Shown here: in pieces, positions 1 through 8,218 of the stretch | Position numbering within the stretch: the stretch's first letter is position 1 | Layout: each line of letters starts with the position of its first letter | Notes under the pieces: model-generated | Databases searched by the model: none | Told to the model about the DNA's origin: nothing | The model's input: the letters and a program-made list of their open reading frames with translations, nothing else | Translations under genes and position numbers: made by a program | Assembly (NCBI GenBank): GCA_019186945.1 | Contig: JABAQJ010000010.1 | Coordinates: 1-64,000 of the forward strand | DNA from: Gemmatimonadaceae bacterium | Lineage (GTDB): Bacteria; Gemmatimonadota; Gemmatimonadetes; Gemmatimonadales; Gemmatimonadaceae | Length of the DNA stretch: 64,000 bases | Reading direction: 5' to 3'

Positions 1-180
1 ACGGATCGGGCGCGCGAGTCCTACCTTCGCATGGCCGAGGCGTATGACGCGATTCGGTGGAAGGAAGACAAGGCCGAGGTATGCAAGACTCTCTACGAGC
101 GCTATCCACAGGACCGTCAGGTTCCCATCGTATGCGGACCGCCCGGTAAGACGGATTCGACGTCCGCGGGCCAGCTCTAG
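1..180 (+). CDS. C-terminal end of a TPR-like protein, possibly BamD (partial)
   Basis: An open frame enters from the left edge and stops at TAG 178-180, giving the last 59 residues of a protein. The visible part contains one helix-turn-helix repeat pattern (YLRMAEAYDAIRWKEDKAEV, then CKTLYERYPQD) typical of tetratricopeptide-type solenoids, followed by a short Pro/Gly/Ser/Thr-rich tail. Outer-membrane assembly lipoprotein BamD ends in such repeats, and a BamD-like gene next to nadD would fit this envelope-rich diderm, but the catalytic or lipoprotein part that would prove it lies outside the window. It ends 3 bases before the nadD start, so it probably shares an operon with nadD and secA. 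The fold is reasonably supported; the BamD name is inference. Confidence 0.55.
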   Translation, partial: TDRARESYLRMAEAYDAIRWKEDKAEVCKTLYERYPQDRQVPIVCGPPGKTDSTSAGQL

Positions 181-183
181 CCA

Positions 184-798
184 GTGCGCCTTGGCATACT
201 CGGAGGAAGCTTCGACCCGCCGCACATGGGCCACCTGCTGGTTGCCCTGGATGCGGTTGAGGCTCTAGCGCTCGATCGACTGGTCTTCATTCCCGCGGCC
301 AAGCAGCCGCTGAAAACTGGACGAGGCGCTAGTGCGGCGGAGGCCAGGCTGGAAATGGTTCGGCGGACCGTGGATGGGTTTCCTAGTCTCGGCTGGGACT
401 CCGTCGAGGTGGACCGGGCCGGCTTATCTTACAGTGTGGAAACGGTGGCCGATTACGCATCGCGCTTTCCGGATGCCGCGCTGTACTTCCTGCTTGGTGC
501 GGATGCCGCGCGTTCACTCCCCATGTGGCGCGAGCCTGAGAGGCTGGCGAGCATGGCTCGACTCGTCTTGCTCGCGCGAGCGACCGATGGGCAGGATGCG
601 GACGTGGCGGCGCAATTGGAGTCGGCGACGCGACTTGCAGATCTGGGTCGTCGGCCCGTTGTGCTCGCGACACGACGCATCGACTTGTCGTCCACGGAAA
701 TTCGTGACCGTGTTCGGCGCGGCCTGTCGATCAAGGGATTCGTGACCGACGCAGTCGCGAGCTACATCGCGATGAGTGGGCTTTATCGACAGGACTAG
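184..798 (+). CDS. nadD: Nicotinate-nucleotide adenylyltransferase NadD
   Basis: 204 residues, the usual length for the family. It transfers AMP from ATP to nicotinate mononucleotide in NAD biosynthesis (cytosolic). The N-terminus carries GGSFDPPHMGH (residues 7-17), the nucleotidyltransferase signature with the HxGH pair H14/H17, and near residue 169 the second motif SSTEIRDR, equivalent to the family's ISSTxIR. The start is GTG 184, chosen because the glycine-rich first strand begins only three residues later. It sits 3 bases after the preceding stop and 3 bases before secA, so it is almost certainly cotranscribed with secA. Confidence 0.95.
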   Translation: MRLGILGGSFDPPHMGHLLVALDAVEALALDRLVFIPAAKQPLKTGRGASAAEARLEMVRRTVDGFPSLGWDSVEVDRAGLSYSVETVADYASRFPDAALYFLLGADAARSLPMWREPERLASMARLVLLARATDGQDADVAAQLESATRLADLGRRPVVLATRRIDLSSTEIRDRVRRGLSIKGFVTDAVASYIAMSGLYRQD

Positions 799-801
799 GC
801 A

Positions 802-3800
802 ATGATCAAGGGACTACTCGGCAAGGTATTCGGTACGCGACATGAGCGGGAACGGAAGCGCGTCCAGCCGATCATCGACGAAATCAACCGCGAGTACGAG
901 CGACTCCACGACGTTTCCGAGGACGAGTTGCGCGGACAAACGGAGAAGTTTCGCGGCATCATCCGCGAACGCACCGGTGCGATGGAAGCCCGCATCGCCG
1001 AGTTGAAGGAACTGAAGCGCATCACGAAGGACACGACGGAACGCGATGCCCTCGACAACGAGTTGAGCGGCGCAGATGGACGCGGCGGAGTGGAGCAGCA
1101 ACTCCGGGCCGAGTTGTCCGAGGTGCTCGACGAAATTCTCCCGGAGGCCTTCGCGACCGTGCGGGAGGCGGCGCGACGTCTGGTTGGGACAACGGTGGCC
1201 GTCACCGGGCACGAGACGCTGTGGGACATGGTGCATTACGACGTGCAGCTCATGGGCGGGATCGAACTGCATCTGGGGCGGATCGCGGAGATGGCGACCG
1301 GTGAAGGGAAGACATTGGTCGCCACACTCCCGTTGTATCTGAATGCGCTTCCGGCGAAAGGCGCGCACCTGGTAACCGTGAACTCCTATCTGGCGCGCCG
1401 CGACTCGCAGTGGATGGGGCACATCTATCGGTATCTGGGGCTCACAGTCGGCTGCATCGATGATACCGAACCGGGAACGCAAGCGCGCCGCGCTGCCTAC
1501 GAGTGCGATATTACGTACGGTACCAACAACGAGTTCGGGTTCGACTACCTGCGCGACAACATGGTCGTATCGCTCGAACAACGGGTGCAACGCCAGCACT
1601 GGTTCGCGATCGTCGACGAGGTCGATTCGGTCCTGATTGACGAAGCACGGACGCCGCTGATCATCTCGGGCCCGGTCGGCAACGAGAACGACGGGATGTA
1701 TGCCGAGCACAATTCCGCCGTGACGCGACTCGTCCGTCGCCAAACGGAGGTAGTCAACGCGCTGGTCGCCGAGGGAGACAAGGCCCTGGCCGAAAACGAC
1801 GAGCGCTCGGCGTCGCTCGCATTGTTCAAGGCGCAGCTGGGAAGCCCCAAGAACAAGCGATTGATGAAGACGCTGCAGGAGCCCGGGGTCAAGCAGCTCG
1901 TCCAGAAAATGGAACTGGAGTACATCGCCGATCGGAAGATCCCTCCGGCGAAGCAGCAGTACCGCGACCTGGAAAACGACATGTACTATGTGCTCGACGA
2001 GAAGGGGCACACCGTACATCTCACCGATCGCGGCGTCGACGAACTGTCGCCATCCGACCACGATCAGTTCGTGCTGCCGGACATTTCGACGGAGGTGCAT
2101 CGAATCGAACACGATCACGCTCTGTCGCCGCAGGACAAGCTCGACATGCGCCGGCACATCGAGACCGAGTACGCGCTCAAGAGCGAGAAGCTGCACATCG
2201 TCCACCAGCTCCTGCGGGCGCACGCGCTCTACGAGAAAGACGTCAACTATGTCGTTCAGGAAGGCGAAGTCCTGATCGTCGATGAGTTCACTGGCCGGAC
2301 CATGCCTGGCCGCCGGTGGTCGGAGGGCCTCCACCAGGCTGTGGAAGCGAAGGAGAACGTGAAGGTGAAGGGCGAGACGCAGACGCTCGCCACCATCACG
2401 ATCCAGAACTACTTCCGCATGTATGCGAAGCTCGCCGGCATGACGGGAACGGCGGAAACGGAGGAGCGCGAGTTCTTCGAGATCTACAAGCTGGAAGTCG
2501 CGGTCATCCCTACGAATCGTCCGATTGTGCGCGATGACCGTCACGACCTCGTGTACAAGACGCGGCGCGAGAAGTACAACGCTTTGGTGGAAGAGACGCA
2601 ACGGCTGAACGGACTCGGATATCCGGTGCTGGTTGGGACGACCAGCGTCGAAGCATCGGAAACGCTGTCGCGCATGTTCAAGCGCGCCGGTCTTCTCCAC
2701 AACGTACTGAACGCCAAGTACCACCAGCGCGAAGCGGAGATCGTCGCGGGAGCCGGCCAGGCATCCGGCATCACGATCGCTACCAACATGGCCGGTCGCG
2801 GTACGGACATCAAACTTGGACCTGGGGTCAAGGAGGCGAAGCCGTCGCGGGTGAAGGATCCCGACGGCAAGCTGATCGACGTCGAGGAGTGCGGCGGGTT
2901 GCACATCCTGGGTTCGGAGCGCCATGAGTCTCGGCGCATCGACCGCCAGCTGCGAGGACGTGCGGGAAGACAAGGCGATCCAGGAGCATCGCAGTTCTTC
3001 CTGTCGCTCGAAGATGACCTGATGCGACTCTTCGGGTCCGAGCGCATCGCACGCCTGATGGATCGGTTGGGCGCGCAGGAAGGCGAGATGCTGACCCACC
3101 CGCTCATCACTCGCTCGATCGAGCAGGCGCAGAAGCGCGTCGAGCTCCAGAACTTCCAGTCACGCAAGCGACTGCTGGAGTATGACGACGTCATGAACCA
3201 GCAGCGCGAAGTCATCTACTCGCTGCGCTCGTTCGCTCTCGAAGGAGGCGAGGAACTGCGAGGTGAGGCGTTCAAGATGGTGGAAAAGGCGGTGGCACGG
3301 CGGGTGGAAACCTTGCTGGCGGACTTCGAGGACGCGACGCAATGGGACCTCGGCCTCGTCAGGCAGGACATGCTCATGCACTACCTCCTCACCGTGCCTG
3401 AGCTCGAGGGTCACGATACGCCGACGACCATCGAGGGCGTCTCCTCGGCGGCTGTGGGTGCTGCGACGAGGGCGTTCGAGCACAAGGCGCAATCCCTGGT
3501 GCTCGAAACGCCGGATGGCCCGCAGGACTACTCCGGCCAGTTGCTCGCACTCATCATGCTCAACGTGCTCGACGAGAAATGGAAGGACCACCTGTACGAC
3601 CTGGACCAGTTGCGTGGCGCCATCCACTACCGGTCATGGGGGCAGAAGGATCCGCTCATCGAGTACAAGCAGGAAGCGTACACGATGTTTGTCGACCTCA
3701 TGCACGACATCCATCATACATTCACCGAGCGCTACCTGCGGGCTCAACTCGTGTTGAATCCACCGGCGCCGCCGCCCGTGGAGACCGGTGGACCTGGGCG

Positions 3801-4131
3801 TGACGCGGATGGGCGGGCTAGACCCCGTCGGCGCTACAACGCGTTAGGCATCCTGGAAGACGTCGTCGACGATGATCTCGCGACCGTCCCGGATGCCGGT
3901 GAGACCAGCGACCCGCCGGAGGCCGCCGCTCACCAGCCGGCTGTGGCCGCCAAACGGCCGGATCCGATGGTCGTCGGAGCTGGCAGGAGTCGCTCGCTCT
4001 CGCAGATGGGCAGCGGCGCCGCCGGCGTTGCGGGTGGCGTCCCCAGGGATATCGATTGGTCCGCTGTCGGCCGAAACGATCCATGTCCATGCGGATCGGG
4101 GAAGAAGTTCAAGAAATGCCACGGAGCGTAG
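802..4131 (+). CDS. secA: Protein translocase ATPase SecA with a large insertion
   Basis: 1109 residues, about 200 longer than E. coli SecA. It is the motor that drives preproteins through SecYEG. Seen: Walker A region MATGEGKT near residue 166, the Walker B/DEAD stretch DEVDSVLIDEARTPLIISG near 272, the helicase-core motif GRAGRQGDPG, and a C-terminal zinc motif with C1095, C1097, C1106 and H1107 (CPCGSGKKFKKCHG). Between the DEARTPLIISG segment and the next conserved block (YVVQEGEVLIVDEFTGR) lies an insertion at roughly residues 310-465 that includes FVLPDIS and DEKGHTVHLTDRGVD-type segments. Insertions of this kind are known in SecA of Bacteroidota and Chlorobi. A variable, Pro/Ala-rich linker precedes the zinc tail. 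It follows nadD by 3 bases. Confidence 0.98.
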   Translation: MIKGLLGKVFGTRHERERKRVQPIIDEINREYERLHDVSEDELRGQTEKFRGIIRERTGAMEARIAELKELKRITKDTTERDALDNELSGADGRGGVEQQLRAELSEVLDEILPEAFATVREAARRLVGTTVAVTGHETLWDMVHYDVQLMGGIELHLGRIAEMATGEGKTLVATLPLYLNALPAKGAHLVTVNSYLARRDSQWMGHIYRYLGLTVGCIDDTEPGTQARRAAYECDITYGTNNEFGFDYLRDNMVVSLEQRVQRQHWFAIVDEVDSVLIDEARTPLIISGPVGNENDGMYAEHNSAVTRLVRRQTEVVNALVAEGDKALAENDERSASLALFKAQLGSPKNKRLMKTLQEPGVKQLVQKMELEYIADRKIPPAKQQYRDLENDMYYVLDEKGHTVHLTDRGVDELSPSDHDQFVLPDISTEVHRIEHDHALSPQDKLDMRRHIETEYALKSEKLHIVHQLLRAHALYEKDVNYVVQEGEVLIVDEFTGRTMPGRRWSEGLHQAVEAKENVKVKGETQTLATITIQNYFRMYAKLAGMTGTAETEEREFFEIYKLEVAVIPTNRPIVRDDRHDLVYKTRREKYNALVEETQRLNGLGYPVLVGTTSVEASETLSRMFKRAGLLHNVLNAKYHQREAEIVAGAGQASGITIATNMAGRGTDIKLGPGVKEAKPSRVKDPDGKLIDVEECGGLHILGSERHESRRIDRQLRGRAGRQGDPGASQFFLSLEDDLMRLFGSERIARLMDRLGAQEGEMLTHPLITRSIEQAQKRVELQNFQSRKRLLEYDDVMNQQREVIYSLRSFALEGGEELRGEAFKMVEKAVARRVETLLADFEDATQWDLGLVRQDMLMHYLLTVPELEGHDTPTTIEGVSSAAVGAATRAFEHKAQSLVLETPDGPQDYSGQLLALIMLNVLDEKWKDHLYDLDQLRGAIHYRSWGQKDPLIEYKQEAYTMFVDLMHDIHHTFTERYLRAQLVLNPPAPPPVETGGPGRDADGRARPRRRYNALGILEDVVDDDLATVPDAGETSDPPEAAAHQPAVAAKRPDPMVVGAGRSRSLSQMGSGAAGVAGGVPRDIDWSAVGRNDPCPCGSGKKFKKCHGA

Positions 4132-4293
4132 CCACTGACGCGCTGGTGAGTGACCCGCTGGAATAGAGCGGCCGGACAACCTGCCGCTCGTCGTTTTCGT
4201 GCGAAAATCCGCACGGCCGGCGTGGAAATGATGCGGTCGCCGCGGGGCGATATCGATACGATGTCGTCCTCACCTGCGAGTCACAGAGGCCCG

Positions 4294-5031
4294 ATGTCCG
4301 ATACTTCAAGCAAGGCACGCCCCGCGCAGCGCCCTTGCGACCGCATGAGCATTCGCGAGATGCCGGCAGCCGAGCGGCCGCGGGAGAGACTCACTCGTCT
4401 TGGTGCCTCATCTCTCAGCACGATCGAGCTGCTCGCGATCCTCCTGGGCACCGGAAGCGGCGGACGCTCCGCTCTGGTGTTGGCTCACGAGGTACTTGCC
4501 TCGGTGGATGGTTCGTTGCGGAAACTCGCGCTCGGGTCGGTCGGGTCTCTGACCGGCATCGAAGGAATTGGCAACGCCCGCGCGGTCAGCGTTCACGCTG
4601 CCATCGAACTGGGTCGAAGGATGTCCGGTGAAGGAAAGGTGGAGGGGGTACCGATGCGCTCGCCCAAGGACGTGCATGCGGTCTTCGGACCTCGGCTTGA
4701 GGACGTTCCGGTCGAGGAGTTTCACGTTGCGATTCTCGACGCGCAGTTCCGTCTCGAACGTGATGTGACTGTCACACGCGGACTTCTCAATACCTCCCTG
4801 GTCCATCCGCGCGAGGTTTTTAGGCAGGCGATCGCCGAGCGTGCCGCGGCGATCATTCTGATCCACAACCACCCGAGCGGCGATCCCACGCCCTCGCGCG
4901 AGGATGAGGCAGTCACCGAGCAGCTGTTCCTTGCCGGGAAGCTCCTGGACATCCCGGTGCAGGACCACGTGATCATCGGCCGAGGACGCTACGTCTCGAT
5001 GATGGAAACCGGTCGGCTCGTGGCGCGCTGA
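4294..5031 (+). CDS. radC: RadC/JAB-domain protein
   Basis: 245 residues from ATG 4294, which has AGAGG a few bases upstream; an in-frame ATG at 4345 (MSIREMP) is also possible, and the frame stays open back to 4150, but that part looks non-coding. An N-terminal helix-hairpin-helix-like UPF0758 domain (SSLSTIELLAILLGTGSGG) is followed by a JAMM/MPN+ metal site: H191, H193, S201 and D204 within HNHPSGDPTPSRED. RadC proteins of this family have the JAB fold; despite the name, a direct role in DNA repair is not established, and some are linked to natural transformation or mobile elements. It lies between secA and the (p)ppGpp synthetase gene with about 160 and 110 bases of spacer. Confidence 0.93.
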   Translation: MSDTSSKARPAQRPCDRMSIREMPAAERPRERLTRLGASSLSTIELLAILLGTGSGGRSALVLAHEVLASVDGSLRKLALGSVGSLTGIEGIGNARAVSVHAAIELGRRMSGEGKVEGVPMRSPKDVHAVFGPRLEDVPVEEFHVAILDAQFRLERDVTVTRGLLNTSLVHPREVFRQAIAERAAAIILIHNHPSGDPTPSREDEAVTEQLFLAGKLLDIPVQDHVIIGRGRYVSMMETGRLVAR

Positions 5032-5142
5032 ACAATGGACAGCCGGCAGCTGCTCTGCTAAGTATCCAAAGGAACCCCACTACTGGTGTGGTGACCGGCG
5101 CTGCTGGGTCGGTCGCTGTCGCCTCCTGTGCGTCAAGCAAGC

Positions 5143-7329
5143 ATGGCCACGATACTCAGCGAGACTATTCCCGGCTGGACGCTTCCTGAGAGCGCAACGG
5201 AGCGTCTGGATTCGGACTTGCTCGTCAAGGCGTATCGGTTTTCGCAGAAGGCGCATGAGGGCCAGCAGCGCCGCAATGGCGATCCGTTCGTGACCCACTG
5301 CGTTGAGGTGGCCAAGATCCTTGCCGAACTCCAGCTCGATTCGGTAACGGTGGCTGCCGGCTTGGTCCACGACGTGATCGAGGATACGGTTACCACCGTC
5401 GCCGATCTGGAACGCGAATTCGATCCTGCCATCGCGGAGATCGTCGACGGCCTCACGAAGATCGGAAACCTGCCGCTGAACTCGACAGAAGAGCGGCAGG
5501 TCGAAAACTATCGGAAGTTGCTCCTGTCCGTGGCGAAGGATGCGCGGGTCATCATCATCAAGCTGGCGGATCGTCTGCACAACATGCGGACGCTGGAGGC
5601 GCTTCCGGAGACAAAGCGGCGGCGGATTGCCCAGGAGACGATGGATCTCTATGCGCCACTGGCTCATCGCTTCGGGATGGCGCAGATGCGCTGGGAGCTC
5701 GAGGACTTGGCGTTCAAGCACCTCGAACCGGACGAGTACCGAAAGCTTGCCACGCTGGTGGCGAGCAAGCGCGTGGAGCGCGAGGGCTTGATTGCCCAGA
5801 TGCGCGGTCCTTTGGAGCACGCTCTCGACGAGGCGGGGATAAAGGATGTCGAGGTGACGGGACGGGCGAAGCATCTGTGGTCGATTTTCAAGAAGATGCA
5901 GAAGCGGCAGCGTCCGTACGAGGAGATCTACGATCTGCTCGCCATCCGGGTGCTGGTCGGGTCGGTACCGGACTGCTATCACGCGTTAGGTGTCATTCAC
6001 GACGGCTTCACCCCGCTGCAAGAGCGGATCAAGGACTACATCGCTCAGCCCAAGTCCAATGGCTACCAGTCGTTGCATACGACGGTCTTCGGTCCCGGCC
6101 GTCTGCTCTACGAGGTCCAGATCCGAACGCGGGAAATGCATCGGACGGCTGAGATTGGGATCGCGGCGCATTGGCTCTACAAGGCGGACGCCAAGGCGAA
6201 AGTCGACAAGGATACACCCGAGCTTGCGTGGTTTCGGCAGATCGTCGAATTGCAGCTGGATGCCAAGGATCCGAAGGAGTCGCTCGACCTGCTCAAGCTC
6301 GACTTGTATGAGGACGAGATTTTCGTCTTCACGCCCACGGGCGACGTGATTCAGTTGCCCAAGGGAGCCACGCCGATCGATTTCGCGTTCGCGGTACACA
6401 CGGAAGTCGGCAAGAGGTGCGCCGGCGCCAAGGTCAACGGGAAGATCGCGCCGCTGTCGCGCCAGCTGAAGAATTCGGAGACCGTTGAGATCCTCACTTC
6501 GCCTGGCGCACGGCCGAGTCGCGACTGGCTCGCGCACGTTCGAACGGCGCGTGCGCGCCACAAGATCCGTCAGTGGGTACGCCAGGAGGAGGAGCAGTCA
6601 TCGGCGCGCATGGGGCGCGAGATGCTCGACCGAGAGGTCAGGAAACGGCGGCTCGCGAAGCCCGAAGACGCGCAGCTCGAGGCTGCGGCCACGGCGCTCG
6701 GCTTGACGAGCGTCAATCACGTGATTGCCTCGTTAGGTCAGGGCGACTTGAGTATCACGCAGGTGCTCAAGGCCATCTATCCCGACGTGGACACCGCACC
6801 GGACTCGGCGCCGCGACCCACGGCGCTCGAGCGCCTGATGGACCGCGTGCGCGGGACCTCGAAGGGAATAACGATTCATGGCGCCGATGGACTGATGGTG
6901 CGGTATGCGCAGTGCTGCCAGCCGGTCCCAGGTGACACGGTGGTGGGCTATGTCACGCGCGGCCGCGGCGTGTCGATCCATCGCGCCGACTGTCCGAACC
7001 TGCTCGTCCTGATGCACGAGCCGGAGCGAAGGCTCGACATCGACTGGAAGGAGCAGGCGGGGGAACGGTTCGTGATCAGGCTGGCGCTGGAAGGCCTGGA
7101 TCGCCGCGGACTCTATGCTGACCTGGCGGCCGCCGTCAGTTCAACCGGAACTGACATCCGCAGCATGGAACTGAGAGCCGTAGACGGTCGCATGACGGGT
7201 TCGGCGCTCGTGGAAGTGGAGAACCTGGCGCACCTGCAGAAGATCATGCGAGCGGCGCGTCGCGTGAAGGGCATTAGCGAGGTGCAACGGCGCGAACGTA
7301 TCTCTGCCGACGATCGCGCGCCGCTGTGA
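5143..7329 (+). CDS. rel: Bifunctional (p)ppGpp synthetase/hydrolase (Rel/SpoT)
   Basis: About 728 residues from ATG 5143; GTG 5128 is in frame and cannot be excluded, since neither has a clear Shine-Dalgarno sequence. Domain order is HD hydrolase, RelA/SpoT synthetase, TGS and ACT. Hydrolase-site residues look intact: H52, the H76-D77 pair with E80/D81 (LVHDVIEDT) and D143/N147 (LADRLHNM). The synthetase shows SNGYQSLHTTV and EVQIRTREMH. TGS contains FTPTGDVIQLPKGATPIDFA. The C-terminal ACT part includes RRGLYADLAAAVSSTGTDI. An intact HD site together with an intact synthetase suggests that this organism uses one Rel-type enzyme to make and degrade the stringent-response alarmone, acting at the ribosome. 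The gene stands alone and converges on the sigma-factor gene. Confidence 0.95.
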   Translation: MATILSETIPGWTLPESATERLDSDLLVKAYRFSQKAHEGQQRRNGDPFVTHCVEVAKILAELQLDSVTVAAGLVHDVIEDTVTTVADLEREFDPAIAEIVDGLTKIGNLPLNSTEERQVENYRKLLLSVAKDARVIIIKLADRLHNMRTLEALPETKRRRIAQETMDLYAPLAHRFGMAQMRWELEDLAFKHLEPDEYRKLATLVASKRVEREGLIAQMRGPLEHALDEAGIKDVEVTGRAKHLWSIFKKMQKRQRPYEEIYDLLAIRVLVGSVPDCYHALGVIHDGFTPLQERIKDYIAQPKSNGYQSLHTTVFGPGRLLYEVQIRTREMHRTAEIGIAAHWLYKADAKAKVDKDTPELAWFRQIVELQLDAKDPKESLDLLKLDLYEDEIFVFTPTGDVIQLPKGATPIDFAFAVHTEVGKRCAGAKVNGKIAPLSRQLKNSETVEILTSPGARPSRDWLAHVRTARARHKIRQWVRQEEEQSSARMGREMLDREVRKRRLAKPEDAQLEAAATALGLTSVNHVIASLGQGDLSITQVLKAIYPDVDTAPDSAPRPTALERLMDRVRGTSKGITIHGADGLMVRYAQCCQPVPGDTVVGYVTRGRGVSIHRADCPNLLVLMHEPERRLDIDWKEQAGERFVIRLALEGLDRRGLYADLAAAVSSTGTDIRSMELRAVDGRMTGSALVEVENLAHLQKIMRAARRVKGISEVQRRERISADDRAPL

Positions 7330-7441
7330 GTCCTGGCGCCGAGCCGGCTCGGGTCTCCGGCAGCTCGTCGCAGCGGTATCCGTGACCTCGGGACGAGAGT
7401 ATCGGTTCCTGGAGCGCTCGGACGAGGTGTCGTTGCGCGAT

Positions 7442-7478
7442 GGCAGACAGGACGGAAAATCCTGGATCGTCTGCTGCC
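7442..7478. other. Hairpin in the convergent rel/sigma spacer
   Basis: The 185-base spacer between the convergent rel and sigma-factor genes holds an inverted repeat. GGCAGAC pairs with GTCTGC-t-GCC at the outer stem, an inner AGGA/TCCT stem follows, and the loop is CGGAAAA, with a 5-nt bulge on one side. It may act as a bidirectional terminator, but no T-run follows on either strand. The rest of the spacer shows nothing gene-like. Confidence 0.3.
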
Positions 7479-7514
7479 AGCGACCTGATGGCGTTCGGCC
7501 AGCCTGCCGGCGCC

Positions 7515-8096
7515 TCAGAGTGTCTCCATCGTTCGAAGGGAGTCCCGCAGTTCATGCATAGCCGTGCTCAGGAGCGCTCGCGCCGTCGGCGGTGCTATCC
7601 CCATGCGCTGGGCCGCGTCCAGGACGGACAGTCCGTCGAAGAATACGAGTTCAAGAGCCGCCGCCGAGAGCTCGTTCAAGCCGCCAAGCGCTGTCTGCAC
7701 GCGATCACGACGTTGCACGGCCTCTGCCGACATCAGCGGGAGAACGCAATCGTTCTGGTCACCGGCGAATGCCCCGATCCGCGCGAACCCCGTGCCGCCC
7801 ATGAGCCGCGGCTGCCGCGGTCGCTCGTTCGCTGCCTGCCGGCACAGACCCGTCAGCCACGCTCGCACCGTAAGACCGGCGGACCGCCCGCCAGAAGGCT
7901 GCTGCCAAACGGTCCGAAAAACGGCGCACACCAGGTCCGCGGCGTCGTCGACGTCACCGGTCAGCCGCAGCGCGTAGCCGTAAACCACCGCCGCATGCCT
8001 GTCGTAGAGCAGCCCATGGGCGGCTTCCTCACCGTTCTCGACGCGGTCGAGGAGCGCGGCGTCGCGTTCAAGCTCACCAGACGTGAAGTCGGTCAT
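7515..8096 (-). CDS. ECF-type RNA polymerase sigma factor, degenerate region 2
   Basis: 193 residues. Region 2 is recognisable ([20 protein letters not shown] followed by [18 protein letters not shown]), as is region 4 with a helix-turn-helix ([20 protein letters not shown], then [20 protein letters not shown]). In typical ECF sigmas the region 2 core reads close to DAEDLVQEVFLRVW; here the QE pair is replaced ([11 protein letters not shown]), so core-RNAP contacts may be altered. No anti-sigma gene or zinc-finger protein is adjacent, which is unusual for ECF factors. It is divergent from uvrB (122-base spacer) and convergent with rel. A same-strand promoter and ribosome site are not obvious. 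The family is solid; regulon and trigger are unknown. Confidence 0.82.
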   Translation of the reverse strand: MTDFTSGELERDAALLDRVENGEEAAHGLLYDRHAAVVYGYALRLTGDVDDAADLVCAVFRTVWQQPSGGRSAGLTVRAWLTGLCRQAANERPRQPRLMGGTGFARIGAFAGDQNDCVLPLMSAEAVQRRDRVQTALGGLNELSAAALELVFFDGLSVLDAAQRMGIAPPTARALLSTAMHELRDSLRTMETL

Positions 8097-8206
8097 TGAG
8101 GAGGCTCGTCCAAGACTCCGTCTTCATACGAGCTTCCGCGTTGCCACGGAAGGGTCCGCAATTGGTATCGTGCGTCAGTGACCCGAACAAAAACCGGAGG
8201 GGCTGC

Positions 8207-8212
8207 TATATT
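8207..8212 (+). promoter_or_regulatory. Putative -10 box of uvrB, consistent with a leaderless transcript
   Basis: TATATT lies 6 bases before ATG 8219. Transcription from a sigma70-type -10 starts about 6-7 bases downstream, so the mRNA would begin at or next to the start codon. The only purine-rich stretch that could be a Shine-Dalgarno (GGAGGGG, about 8197-8202) is some 16 bases from the ATG, too far for normal use. No good -35 hexamer is visible. The same arrangement occurs before alaS. Confidence 0.45.
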
Positions 8213-8218
8213 CCGGAA

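Noticed and set aside
814-3099. Long open frame of 761 codons on the minus strand
   Set aside because: It lies entirely antisense to secA, whose motifs are unmistakable; high-GC codon bias keeps the opposite strand open.
5080-5982. Minus-strand open frame of 300 codons
   Set aside because: Shadow of rel; hydrolase-site residues of Rel are intact on the plus strand.
7330-7514. Possible small RNA gene in the rel/sigma spacer
   Set aside because: Only one moderate hairpin, no promoter-like pair and no terminator T-run; listed as a hairpin only.
7440-8099. Plus-strand open frame opposite the sigma factor
   Set aside because: The minus-strand reading has clear sigma region 2 and 4; the plus-strand product is Arg/Pro-rich without motifs.
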